A stretch of DNA of 64,000 nucleotides, taken from positions 806,001 through 870,000 of the forward strand of contig JALRME010000004.1 of the NCBI GenBank assembly GCA_026120035.1, read 5' to 3'. The notes under the pieces were generated by a model. It searched no databases and had not been told where the DNA came from. It was given only the letters and a program-made list of their open reading frames with translations. Below are positions 13,767 to 25,052 of this stretch, piece after piece. Numbering within the stretch: the stretch's first letter is position 1; every line of letters starts with the position of its first letter. The position numbers and the translations under genes were made by a program. This DNA comes from Coleophoma eucalyptorum (lineage: Eukaryota; Ascomycota; Leotiomycetes; Helotiales; Dermateaceae).

Positions 13767-16700
13767 ACTGCCCGACCTTCTCAGCCTCGTTCTGTTACGT
13801 TACATACCATGCCTTACCTTACCCTACCCATGGCCCAATTATTCCCACTTTGCACGAAGTCGTGGAGGTTATTGGGACAAAGGATGGAGAAAAACTGGAA
13901 CCACGCACTTTGCCCATGGCTGGTCAAGCGAGGCAGTTTGTCATGTTTGCATGTGTGCCAAGGTTGTGGTGCTGTGCGCTGCACCACATCAAACTCTCAC
14001 CCTCTTTTGGCTCTTGCCGAGTACACACACTCCTTACAATCCCTCCTCGCCTTGTTCAGTTACATTATCGTGATCCACAAATCCGCCGTCATAGTCACAA
14101 TCATCGTCATCGATGGATTCCCATACTCCATTCCTCCAATTTTCTCTCCATCTTTGAGCTTTGGGCCAGAGAGGGGAAGTGCTTGAAACACCGGTAATCA
14201 CGGGAATTGCGTTTTTTGGCCTTGGTTGCCTCTATCCAACCTGCCATTTTTTCCTCCTGCAGCAGTCCGTTGTCTCGAATCCTCCAAGGTCTCAGACTCC
14301 ACGATGCGGCCGGCGTGGAGCGCAAAGGAAGGAGGGAAGACTCTGCTCTGCTCTGCAAACTCAAAACACGAGTCAATTGCCTTTGCGTTGTTTTTGCTCC
14401 CTCGTTCCCTGGGTTTACTGGGAAGGGTGAAGATGCTCGAGTGCAAGCCAAGCGCTGTGTCGTGCCCCTCATCTCAACTCTCCCCCACTCCTCCTCTCTC
14501 CTCCTTCTCGTCGTAAGGCTGACTGTCAACGTTTACTCTGCATGTTCATGTGGCCGTGTCACTTGTCATATCCTCGCGGCCCGTACGTAAGGGCGATTTT
14601 TACCCTCTCCCGCAATAAGCCTCCTTTTGCCTGCCGAACCTGTTTTGGAGGGGAGGGGGGTTGTTTCTTTGTCATCTGCCCTCAATATTCGCATGCATTC
14701 ATACCTGAACGGCCGAGGTATCTTTCTCTTTCCTTTTTCTGTTTCCGGTACAACTTCCCAAAATGGATCCCGATATCAGTCAGGGTCTTCTCGTAGTGTA
14801 CTTTTGTCCATACCCTCCTTGTGCTCTTGCTACATCGCCACCCGTCTCACTTTTTTATGGGGAAGAGGGGAAAAGAGGGGACTTGCAAGAGGGAAGAGCT
14901 GAATACAATATTGTACATGAGTTGGGCTGAGTTGACCCCTCCCGAGATTGTCAGTATTGGCCTGGGGTATTAATTGGTGTTTGTGACTCAGCTTGCCACC
15001 GGCTTCGCCGCAAAGTACCCTTCGGGACAAAACTCAAGTGTCTTTGTGCGATTCTGCTAGAAGGATATGTGTCACTAGATCGAAATGCACTACTCTCTGT
15101 TTCTGTAACTCTGCTAGAATATGCAAGTAGTCAGTCGATGATCTTTGACGTTCTAGTAAGTGGTGAAAATCGCCAACTGGCGAGGTGAAGAACTTGTATT
15201 ACTTTTCTTTGAATGTCAAAAGTGTATCTGTCACTAGAAGTGTATGATGAGATTAAATTAGAGGTCCCCGTCCATGGTAAATTAGGCTGTTTATCTTGAT
15301 ACTTGTGGCTGCTCAAAGGCATCAGTGGTACAGCACTTCAAATCATTTATATCCGCTTTATGGCTCTGGGTCCGAGGCTTTTAACAGCCGGGAAGTTTTT
15401 AATTACTGCTAGTGCTACTTCAAATTGGCAGTGACATTCATCGCTTCCTTAGTATTGTCTCCTTCTGAACTTTCTCTCCTATATGAACATCCCAGTGTGA
15501 TATGATTTGATAGTGTATGGAATATTAGAAGAAAAAATTTAGGTGTTGGGCTTTGTTTGCACTCTAGGCGTTTGTCAAGTACGTAAGGCAGGAGGACTCT
15601 TAAATTCCATCCCAATAAACAGCTTTTCAACTTACAAATGTATTTTTAACTCCATGTCCTTTTCATTCAACGTGGGAATTCTTCATAATTGTATCACCGT
15701 AGCTAGCTTGATAGCTGGTCAGTTGGTCTAAGGAGTACTAACTGTACATCAGGACAAGAGTATTTTCCAGGTTGGGTTACGGAAGAAATTACAGTAAAAT
15801 CTTGGGGTGGAATTTTTTTATTGAAGCAGAATACCTCAGCATGCACAAAATTAGGGGAATGAGCCATATTCTAGACTTAAGTCATAAAGACATGACTTTT
15901 TTATACCAGTGGAATTTACTTCTATTTTTCACTGTATTTTAGAGTGTTTAGTTATGCTGTCCCCTTGTATTCTGTTTGGGAATACATACTCTCATTTAAA
16001 CAGCCTTTCCACACTCTTCTTCTCCCGAGCAAGTGCTATTTTGTATGAAACGGCTTCGACAGGGTACAATAAAGTAGCCACCTGACATTAAATATCCATA
16101 GCTGAATATTTTAAACGGGAAATCCAGCTGAGGGGACTACAGTCCTTAATTATATACCCTGGGTTTGGACTTATGAGTTTCTATAGCGAGCAAGATTTCA
16201 AGTGTTAGCACCAACCACTAAAAGAGCTATACGCATAGGACAACTAGTATTATACCGCGAAAGTACCAGTATATGCTTTTAGCATGTCTGCCATATGGCC
16301 AAATATATGTAATGTAAAACAACTGGTAGAAAAGCATTTCTTAGACTAGGTTGGTTTAGGTTATTTGCTGTATATGCTGGTCATATTACCAAATATACTT
16401 AAATTTCAAACTTAATCTAGGATATCACAGCTAGTGAGTTCTATTGCAGGCATTTCCAATATCACTATTTGCCTGTAAGTCATAATGTTAATGAAATTAG
16501 TTCCACGCGGGTGTTAGAAGAAATGAGCATACTTCAAGTTTTCTATAGCAAAGTCAATGGAAAGACCCCCCCCCCCCAATTCCTCGGTGTTCTCAATTAA
16601 TGACTGTGGCTTTCTGACCTAATATAAACCTTTCTTTCTAGGACTTTCAGTACGACACAGCCTTGTAATATATATATGGCTATTTAATCAGCAGTGCATC

Positions 16701-17057
16701 ATTTTTCGTTGTCCATTTTGAATGTTATATGATACTAAGATAACTCTCCATGGCTCATATATATTTGAAATGCTTGGGACTTGAAAATCAAAGGCTGCAG
16801 GAGCTAATAATCATGAGCAAGAAATGAACTAGTTCGGATTCTGTGAAATTCTATATAGACTTTGATTCTTTCATAGTTGACAATAGAGCATGGTCATATC
16901 AAATGGAATCTAAATATCTTGATAATTCACCACAACTATTTTAGCAGAACTGTTTTGAAGACTTGGTATCACTGCAAATTGCTTTAATTGCCATGGGTAT
17001 GCAAGTCTAGTGAATACCTGTGCCATCATTACATTCTGCTGATCCAGCCCCAACAAA

Positions 17058-18828
17058 TTAGTAGCGAAACAAACGCCTAGCACCGTAATCCTCAACCCCA
17101 CCGCCTCTCAGCAGCTTCCTGTTCAGAAACATGTAATAGAATCTCAGTAGGATACAGCCTGCTGCAACAAAAAACAGCATTCCTGCATTGACCCAATGGC
17201 CTGTAGGATATCCTTCCTTGGCCTCTTTGGCTGTATAAATCCAGACCCCCGTAATCTGACCCGGAGCTCCGAATGAAATATTAAGGGCGATGGCTAGGCC
17301 TACTGCGCCTGTTGTGTGAAGATTTGATGATAGCCAACCTAGAAGTGGTGGGATGCAGGCAAAGGCTCCGGAACAAGCAACGATTAGACAACCATATCTA
17401 TGCTATGTTGTGTTAGTCAAGAGCCGGAATTAGGATCAAAAGCAGTTGACTTCTTACCATGTAAGCTGTCGGAGGGAGAACAGCTGATGCCAGAAATGCA
17501 CATGCGCCAATGGTTGCAAAAGCGGCCGAATGAAGCGCTCTGGCGTTGAAGTGATCCGCGGACCAGGAAACGAGGATAGTGACGACATCTTCAGAGGCAG
17601 TCAGAGGTCGGCCATTCGAAAGAGGAGCAAATATCAGTGGACTTACATGCGACGGCATATGGGGGCACAGTCATGAGTTGAGATTCTAGATTCTCGAAAC
17701 CAAGACCGGCCGTTAGACTAGGGGTGAATAGAGACAGCGAGGAAAATGGGACAGATATTCCGAAGTAGATCTATAGCATGTCAGCATCTACTCTTCAGAT
17801 ATAGTACTCCCAAGGAGTTCCATCGACATACTGCGTAATGTATATATAGCCGCCAATCTGTCAAAGTCTTTTTGGCCTCGCTCCATGTCAAGCTCTTACT
17901 ATGTCCGTGAGATCCCTCATTTTTCAAACGAGCAATCGCAAGAGCCTTCTCCTCTTCTGACAGCCACTTTGCGGTCTCGGGATAGTCGGGCAAGAAGAAA
18001 TAAACTGCGATGGAAGACAACACACTTGGAATTCCTTCAAGCATGAAGAGCCACCTCCATGCAGAAAGACCGTGAGTACCATCCATGTGACCAATGGCAA
18101 AAGCAAGAGCACCTCCAAAAGCACCGGCCAGGGTTGCAGAGGCCAAGATAAAAGCCACTCGAATTGATCGCTCACTCGTCGAATACCAGAATGTAAGGTA
18201 ATACACCAGTCCTGGGAAAAGACCTGCCTCGAAAACACCGAGCAGGAAGCGGACGACGGTTACTGATGCAAAAGAGTGCACCCCACCCAGCCCGATCGTA
18301 ACACAACCCCATGCAAACATCAGAAATGCGATCCATCTACTTGGATTGAGTTTCTTGAGGAAGTAATTAGAGGGGACTTCGAAGATGGCGTACGCAACCA
18401 GAAAAACCATGAGGGCAATGCTATATTTTCAATGAGTACAGAACAAATCCAATGGCTGGCGAAAATTGCTCACGTATACTGAAATGAAGTCATTCCCGTA
18501 TCATCGAGGAGATCATGCTTTTTATTCGCGTTAAGCGTCTTTGCATTTCCTGAACAATCGTCAGGCCTTGTTACTGGTTTTTGAGGCACTTCCTCTACTC
18601 ACCAATGTTCGATCGATCCAAATAGCACAGTAAATAAATCCCAGCGCAAAGAGGAACTATGCGCAAGTCTTGCTTCCATATTAGAGCCTTGCTCTTCGTT
18701 GCATCTATGGTTGATGATTCGGAAGCTTCAACTGCCTCCACCGCCCCTTTCTCCGCATCCTCGGTTGAGGCGATGGCTGCCTTCATTTGACCCTGCCGGT
18801 CTGAGGAGAAGGACGTATCAGTGTCCAT
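17058..18828 (-). CDS. MFS transporter, anion:cation symporter (Dal5/Tna1-like)
   Basis: Six exons on the minus strand (18828-18603, 18549-18474, 18420-17832, 17770-17647, 17588-17458, 17402-17058) whose phases close to 496 residues. After a charged N-terminus comes the hallmark of this family, DLRIVPLCAGIYLLCYLDRSNIGNAKTL in substance, then VAYAIFEVPSNYFLKK, and about twelve hydrophobic segments ending with RFYYMFLNRKL. Such plasma-membrane carriers take up allantoate, nicotinate, pantothenate, biotin-like acids or dipeptides; the substrate cannot be read from sequence. The 76-nt second exon is typical of these genes. It neighbours tRNA-Ile and lies 1.4 kb from a hydroxyacid dehydrogenase transcribed away from it. 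Family certain, substrate unknown. Confidence 0.92.
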
Positions 18829-19560
18829 GGCAATTTTCGTAATTGATACGACCTTTCTGAAGGCAAGAGAAAAAAAACAAGAACAGTCAATGATTCTGCG
18901 GCATGGTGAGAAGTCCCTATTTATGAATGGGCATGGGAATAAGCAAATACCCCTCCGTGGTTGAAGAAGTCGGTGAAATAAGACTGTGGGGATAAACATG
19001 CGGAGGAGAGGTGTTGAGCAGGAGTTCTGGAGTGGGAGGAGAACGGTGATTTGTTCTGGGGTTGGAGCTACCCTCGTCGTTCATGTACGTATGTGCAACC
19101 CCCGTGCAGATTGCACTACTTCGTGCTTGTCGACCTTCCTCCCCCAGACGTGCTGACATTGTATTGTTCAGCCGACTTCAGTGTTTACTTGCTTCGCAAA
19201 TCCGCCTACTCATAAGTGGATTGGTAATATGTAAGGTACTGGCTGTTCGTTCCTGGATTGAATGAGCAGCAAGGCATTACTTACTGCAAGATTGTTTCCC
19301 ATTAACTTTTGACAAAATAAACGTTTCCGAAAGGAGACACTGCGGACTATGACCTGACTCCGGCGGCGGCGCAAGAAGATACCGTTTTATCTGAATCGAA
19401 TTTAACATAAACATAAACAGTTTTGTGGCCCAAGAATATATGAACTAATAGTCTCCTAACCAAGGCATCGATACAGGAGATGGTTTCGCCTGCCCTAGAT
19501 GCAGTATTGGAAACATTTATATTAGGAAATAGGGAATTGCCTCCCACCGAATAACCAAAA
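18829..19560. other. intergenic region between MFS gene and tRNA-Ile
   Basis: Probably the promoter of the minus-strand MFS gene. I see no gene here and no clear TATA box or operator. Confidence 0.5.
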
Positions 19561-19659
19561 GATCGTTTAGCTCAGTTGGTTAGAGCGTGGTGCTAATACT
19601 TTGGCCTCTCTGAGACAATGTAAACGCCAAGGTCGCGAGTTCGACCCTCGTAATGATCA
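19561..19659 (+). tRNA. tRNA-Ile (anticodon AAT) with 25-nt intron
   Basis: The cloverleaf folds by eye. The acceptor stem GATCGTT pairs with AATGATC and is followed by discriminator A. The D stem is GCTC/GAGC, the anticodon stem TGGTG/CGCCA with loop C-T-AAT-A-A, and the T arm GCGAG-TTCGACC-CTCGT. An intron at about 19599-19623 interrupts the gene one base 3' of the anticodon, the usual site for nuclear tRNA introns. A T-rich tract after the gene (near 19669) can serve as the RNA polymerase III terminator. Confidence 0.92.
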
Positions 19660-20226
19660 CGCATTATCTTTTTTGTCTTTTTGACTCTTTTTCTATGGCA
19701 CTTGTCCTAGAATTTCTTTATTATGATACTGCTTCCAATTCTTGTTTTTTTTTTTCGCCTTAGAAGCTGAACCTCCAAGGGGTTAAGCGAGGGACTATAG
19801 GCTGTGTGAATGTGCAGATGCTCGGTTGAATCAATTGGATTCGGTCTAGAACCTCTCCCGTAAAGCCCGTCACAATTGTCTCTTCGATAGATTTAGAGAG
19901 TGATTTACACAACGTTCTTCAATATGAGTACCTGATACGTTCTTAAGCAAACCTCCACTCTTTTGCTGGCAGCGGAAAAAATCATTCTGCGGCACAGTCC
20001 GATACGTAACTGAGTCACTGCCCGATAACCTAGGTATTCTTTTTACATAAGCAAAGCAAGTCGGAGATAATATTGCCCGCGGAACTACTTAGATTTAAGT
20101 TACCTACGAGGACTTGGGCATAAGTATATTTTGACTCACATTGCGAGAGATCCTGTTATTAATCTTGAGTGCAATCCACGAAGTGAATATCACCACATAA
20201 CGAACTTGTCAACAATTAAAAACATA
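19660..20226. other. intergenic region upstream of hydroxyacid dehydrogenase
   Basis: Contains the tRNA terminator at its left end and presumably the promoter of the dehydrogenase gene. Nothing else recognised. Confidence 0.5.
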
Positions 20227-21484
20227 ATGGCCGACACGACAACCCCGCGGTTCGGATGGATTGGTATGTTAAGACCGGTGTATAGGACAATACTCGTGTC
20301 TGTACCAAACGTTTTCATCTAGACTGACGTCTATACAGGCCTAGGTAATATGGGTCTGGCTATGTCCAAGAATCTACAGAAACACCTATCTCAAAAAGGC
20401 TCACAACCATTGTGCTTCACCAATCGAACCATTTCACGTGGTGAACCGCTTGAAGCCCTTGGAGGCATTCCCTTCACTTCTGTTGCGGAGGTCGTGAAGG
20501 CTTCAGACGTTGTATTTATTTCTGTATGTGAAAAAGAGTCGGCCTTTCTTTCCCAAGCTCTCAGTGGTGGGAAATAGCATACTAGATATTTGGCTTACTG
20601 TCATGAATAGATCAGTGCGGATTCAGTCCTCGAGAGCATTGTCACTGAGATTCTAGCATCGGGGCCAATCACGGGAAAGATTATTGTCGATACTTCGACT
20701 GTGCATCCAGATACGTCAAATAAGGTGTCGAAGAAGATAGTTGAAGCGGGAGGATCATTTGTTGCTTGTGTGGAACCTATATCTAGCATTTCTTGAAGTG
20801 TTATTATGAATGAGAGAATTAGTAAAGCTAACTGAGTAACAGCACCGGTTTTTGGAGCTACACCTGTAGCAGAGCAAGGCAGACTCCTGTTTGCTCTAGG
20901 TGGACCTAGTGCAGCGGTCGATATCATTATCCCGTACATCGATGGTGTTCTTGCTCGAGCAGTCATTAGGACCGGTGAGAATGCTGCAAGTGCTGCGACG
21001 CTGAAAACACTCGGGTAAGCCTAATTAATCTCTGTCAACCGTGACATGATAAACCTCTGACAAATCGAGTAGCAACTTCTTAACAGCGGGAATGCACCTC
21101 TTGATCTCCTCCGCCTATACTGTTACTGAAAAGTCCGGAATGGACTCATCCGTTCTCTCCTCACTCATCAGCGAAAACTACGGTGCCTACGCCTCCTCAA
21201 TCTCAGATCGATTGACAAGTGGCGCATACCTCCCACCACGGGGTGAAAAACCTATCTCAGATCTAGAATTGGCTGTCAAGGATGTTGGACACGGAATCAC
21301 TTGCGCCAAAGACGTAGGTGTGAAACTTGATGTTGCAGAACTGGTCATGGAGCTTCTAGGAGAAGCTAAGAGCTATGGAGCTGCCGAGGAGAGGAGTTTG
21401 GATTCAACTTCGCTTTATGGGGCACTGAGGCAGAGGGCAGGGTTGGAGTTTGAATCGGAAGTTGTAAAGAAGCGGGACGGTTAA
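20227..21484 (+). CDS. beta-hydroxyacid dehydrogenase (3-hydroxyisobutyrate dehydrogenase / GLYR family)
   Basis: Five exons (20227-20263, 20339-20523, 20611-20767, 20843-21014, 21073-21484) close to 320 residues, the family's usual size. The N-terminus has the Rossmann motif GWIGLGNMGLAMSKNL. DTSTVHPDTS is the substrate-binding DxST region, followed by SPVFGATPVAEQGRLLF and the catalytic-lysine region TLKTLGNFL. The C-terminal all-alpha domain includes YGAYASSISDRL and the LAVKDVGHG segment. The enzyme should reduce or oxidise a small beta-hydroxy acid or semialdehyde with NAD(P); valine-derived 3-hydroxyisobutyrate is the classic substrate, but fungal paralogs vary. No clear mitochondrial presequence is visible, which argues against the canonical valine-pathway enzyme. 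It converges on an Aro8-like aminotransferase 302 bp downstream. Confidence 0.9.
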
Positions 21485-21786
21485 GGTGGATTGCTGCGCT
21501 TGATTTGATGATTTTCATTGTAGTTATGATTTCATTTTAAGTGTTGAGTCACGAGAACCGATACCTCAAGCCCGTTGAAGGACCAATGAATGCAATGATG
21601 GCGTGCCAATAGTTATAAATGATGAAGTATTTTGTACGCTTCTAATATGCTTCTTGCTGTAAGTGCTACTATTGACCAAAACCAATTCTAAACTCCTTTG
21701 ACAAATGGCTTTATTCTTCATATGGATCATTTCAGATATTAAAGTCTACTTAGATCGTTCATGCTGCATAGATTTTCACAGGTCTC

Positions 21787-23853
21787 TCACTTTTTTAAGA
21801 AAGCGTCAATGACGGTTGCCATCCGGTTCAGAGCTTCGTCCATCTCGTCCTTCTGCAATTCAATATGTCAGTGGCTATGAAAGGAAATGATTCTAATCGA
21901 AAGGACAGAAGGGCTTACAGTAGTCATGGAGAAAGCAAGGCGGAAGTGTCCAATTCCGGCCTCACCACCTCGAGATTTTGTGGTTGCTTTAGTTGGTCCT
22001 TCCCAAGGAATGTAATAATAGCCGGGGATCAGGAGAACCTAGAAAAATATGAGTAAGTACAATGAAGAAGAAACCATATGTAAGTGAAGCATACCTTTGC
22101 CTCGCACAGATCTGACCAGAGCGCATCCTCACATGCTTGTTCAGGATCGTTACAAGACTCATCTGCTCGCAGTTTCTGGAAGGTTGGAAATGTATTCAAA
22201 TAAAACCGTATCCAGATGAACATGCCACCAGTTGGAGGCACAAAGCTGAAAATTGGCGTAGATGTTCCCTTCGCAAAAGCAACAAGGCCTTCTGCGCCAG
22301 GGATATCGAAACCGGAAGCTGGCTTGACGTCAAATTTGGCTGCGATAGCATCGCACTTACACAGTGTTAGTATAGGTAAGGGGACCTGCAAGGGCTAAAA
22401 CCTACCATCCAATCTCTTCGTATTCTGTATTGGTCACGGAGATTTGCAAGCCATTGCACGTAACCCATTATGCCCCATTTGCTAAGCAGACCCAACAAAA
22501 TCGCCTGCAGGCAACATGTTAGCATAGCAAACTTGGGGCCAAAATATAGCATTTATCGTACCTGTGACCATCCACTAGGTGCTTGCGTCTCTACCTGAGT
22601 TGCTTCAAGCAATTTCTGAGTGAATAGTTTGTTGGCAACGAAGTATCCGAGTCGGTTACCTGGGGCCAGAGTCTGACAAATCATCATTAAATCAAGTAAA
22701 TCATTGATAACAGAGAACTGACCTTGCTGAATGTATCAAGACGAATAACGCGACCTTGGTAATCAAATTTTAGGAATGAAGGAACGAGAGATGAAAGGAA
22801 TTGCTCTGGTGTGCCTGGTTGTGCACCAGTGGTACTAGCCTCGACTTTATAATCTCCATATTGCAGGAAACAGTATGGGTCGTCTTCGCAAATAATGACA
22901 TCTAAAGGTTGTTAGTATTTTTATGAGAAATATTAGATCTTGATACACACCATACTTTACACAGACATCGTAGATATCCTTGCGTCGCTGTGCACGCATT
23001 GTCGTTCCAGCCGGGTTCGAGCCAACAGGGACGAGGTACATTCTATCCATCCCGTTAGCGAATCCAAAACCAACGATTTAAAAAACACTTACAGTCGAGG
23101 TCGTCTCTGGTTTGGATGGGTTGTCTCCCAATCTGCAAGAGTCTTTTCAAGAGCATCCGCGCGCATTCCATCCTCATCCATTTTCACAGGAGCAGCAAAA
23201 CATCCTAAAGGAATCCAGTTCGACTGAGCAGATGGATATGAATACTCTTCACAAATAATGGAATCGCCTGCTTCACAAAGGAGTCCGACCACCTTCGACC
23301 AGGCATCAGTATTTCCTGAGTTCACAATGATGTCAAAATCCTCATATGCTGGCTGGAACACCTGTTTGGTGAATTCACGAGCCCATTTTAAGATTCCTGC
23401 TTCTCCTCTTCCATCACCTGCCAGTAAAAGCGTGTGTTAGTGACAATGTACTGGGCCTGGGAGGTTGTCAAAACACCTACCATACTGCAAAGTCGTAGCT
23501 AGATTGACTGGCTGCTCGGATGTTGGGTGCTTGGCAATGGTCCAGGTATCTAAATCTCCTGGCACTTTTGGATTTTCCGCATCGAGGACAGTTGAAGCCG
23601 GATATGAGTTGATTGTCACACTCTCAAATGGAAACAAAGATGAATGTGGAAGACCTGCAAACCCCATTAGTTACCGGCCTTTTCTGTTTGCATGTTCTGT
23701 TGGAAATGATAGCTCACCTCCTGCCACACTGATCATACCATCGACAGCCATGTATTTGATGATGGCCTTGAGCGGGCTTTCATGTCGTGCTCTGGAATGA
23801 GCATTGAGATGGTGACTCAAATCAGGCATAGGAGACTCCTGAACAGATCCCAT
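21787..23853 (-). CDS. class I/II PLP aminotransferase, Aro8-like (aromatic amino acid)
   Basis: Ten exons on the minus strand (23853-23718, 23654-23481, 23417-23093, 23042-22951, 22901-22723, 22672-22562, 22504-22406, 22355-22095, 22038-21919, 21852-21787) with phases closing to 520 residues. Early motifs are SPLKAIIKY and ISVAGGLPHSSLFPF; YGDGRGEAGILKWAREF, SGNTDAW, LVPVGSNPAG and CEDDPYC follow. The PLP Schiff-base lysine is in LDTFSK (about residue 302), followed by APGNRLGY. The family transaminates aromatic amino acids, kynurenine or 2-aminoadipate with 2-oxoglutarate, usually in the cytosol. The lysine codon is the last one of exon 5. It is tail-to-tail with a hydroxyacid dehydrogenase that might act on its keto-acid product; that link is inference. 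Exact substrate unknown. Confidence 0.92.
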
Positions 23854-25052
23854 TTTGAATGATTAAAGATTTTTTCTTAGGATTTTTTGTTTCAATTGTG
23901 CCAATATTATCAGAACTCAGGATTGAGTTTTCGAGTGCTTGGCTAGAATGCTAAGATCTACAGGAAAAAGCGTAAGCAGGACAGGCGCTGCACTTTAAGA
24001 AACGGGGACTCGCGGCCTTCAACGGATCGTCTCGTACTAGAATAAAGATAAACTAAATTCCGTACTGCTCTTTGAGGGATAGCACAAGGGACTTTCTGGG
24101 GTCCCTCTTATCTGTTGCGGGCCGATGTGTCAAAGGTGGTGGAAAAGCAAGCGACCTCGGCGCTGTATCCTCTTACAGGCCTCGTTTTCTCTTTCGCTTG
24201 AATAATGAAGGAGGTGGAGACGGTGAAGCGAGCATGTTTGCCTAAGTTTATATCATTATGGCAACATCGTTGGTGTTCAAGGTAGGCGATCACGAGTCTT
24301 TTTTGAACTCAAGAAAGAGAAACACCGTCTGTCGTCCTTGATGAAGGACTGAAGACAATTGATTAATTGGAAGTCCAACTTCGTCTCACATACAAATCCT
24401 GGACCGGCGCGGGTTGTTTGTCATGGCGGCGTAAGAGTACAAGTCTGCTCATAGCTCGAACCCTCTTAGGTATTCTTACTTCTCGAGGAAATCACAGCAG
24501 ATACAGTTCCCTGTGAAAATGATCAGCAAGGGCATACATTCTTCTGGAAAGGGATCCCTACTACCGGGTCTGGAAACTTCTCAATATCCAGCAAACCATT
24601 GGGTCCATGTAAAGCAATAGCAGCGCATCATGCATGGCGATGAATCTCGCAGAAACCACTTAGTCGGCAAGATACAAAGTACAAGCCCCCAGAGCATAAA
24701 GCCACTTCTACTCTCCTTGGTAAGAAACCGGCAAAAGGTCCCTGCCCGAAGAACCCCCTGTACGATCATCGTCCTCAACCCCCCGCACTTACACCTCCGC
24801 TAATACAGCCACACGCATAGCTGCGAACTGCGCCTCAGCGAATGATAGGAATGAATGTGCATAGCCGTCAGACAAGGCGGTGCAGATGCGCAAAGATTTC
24901 TCGATATCCTTTGAATTCAACGACAGCTCAATGATTCTTCGACGACCTCTGACCACTCCTCATATTGGCGATTGACTCACTCTGTCAAGCAAGCGAAATA
25001 TCCCTTGACTGCGACCTGCCGATTACTACAGAGCCGAGGTTTGCCTTTGAGT
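23854..25052. other. intergenic region, divergent promoters
   Basis: Separates the minus-strand aminotransferase from the plus-strand kinase, so it should carry both promoters. I see no additional gene. Confidence 0.5.

Larger units (their letters stand above)
9849..17057. other. long non-coding stretch, AT-rich in its right third
   Basis: The 3' end of the preceding gene lies in the first few hundred bases. Beyond that I see no supportable gene. Overlapping frames at 13578-14590 arise from pyrimidine-rich DNA and look like no protein. Simple repeats include GAGAT units near 11030-11054, TGCC/CTGC units near 13056-13073 and a twelve-base C-run at 16566-16577. From about 15050 to 17050 the DNA becomes clearly richer in A and T, with many short TATA-like words, as in relics of old or mutated repeats, but I could not identify an element or terminal repeats. 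Confidence 0.55.

Noticed and set aside
13578..14590. Three long overlapping plus-strand frames of up to 202 codons
   Set aside because: They come from a TCC/CTT-rich tract that has few stops in any frame; the proteins are runs of Leu, Pro or Ser.
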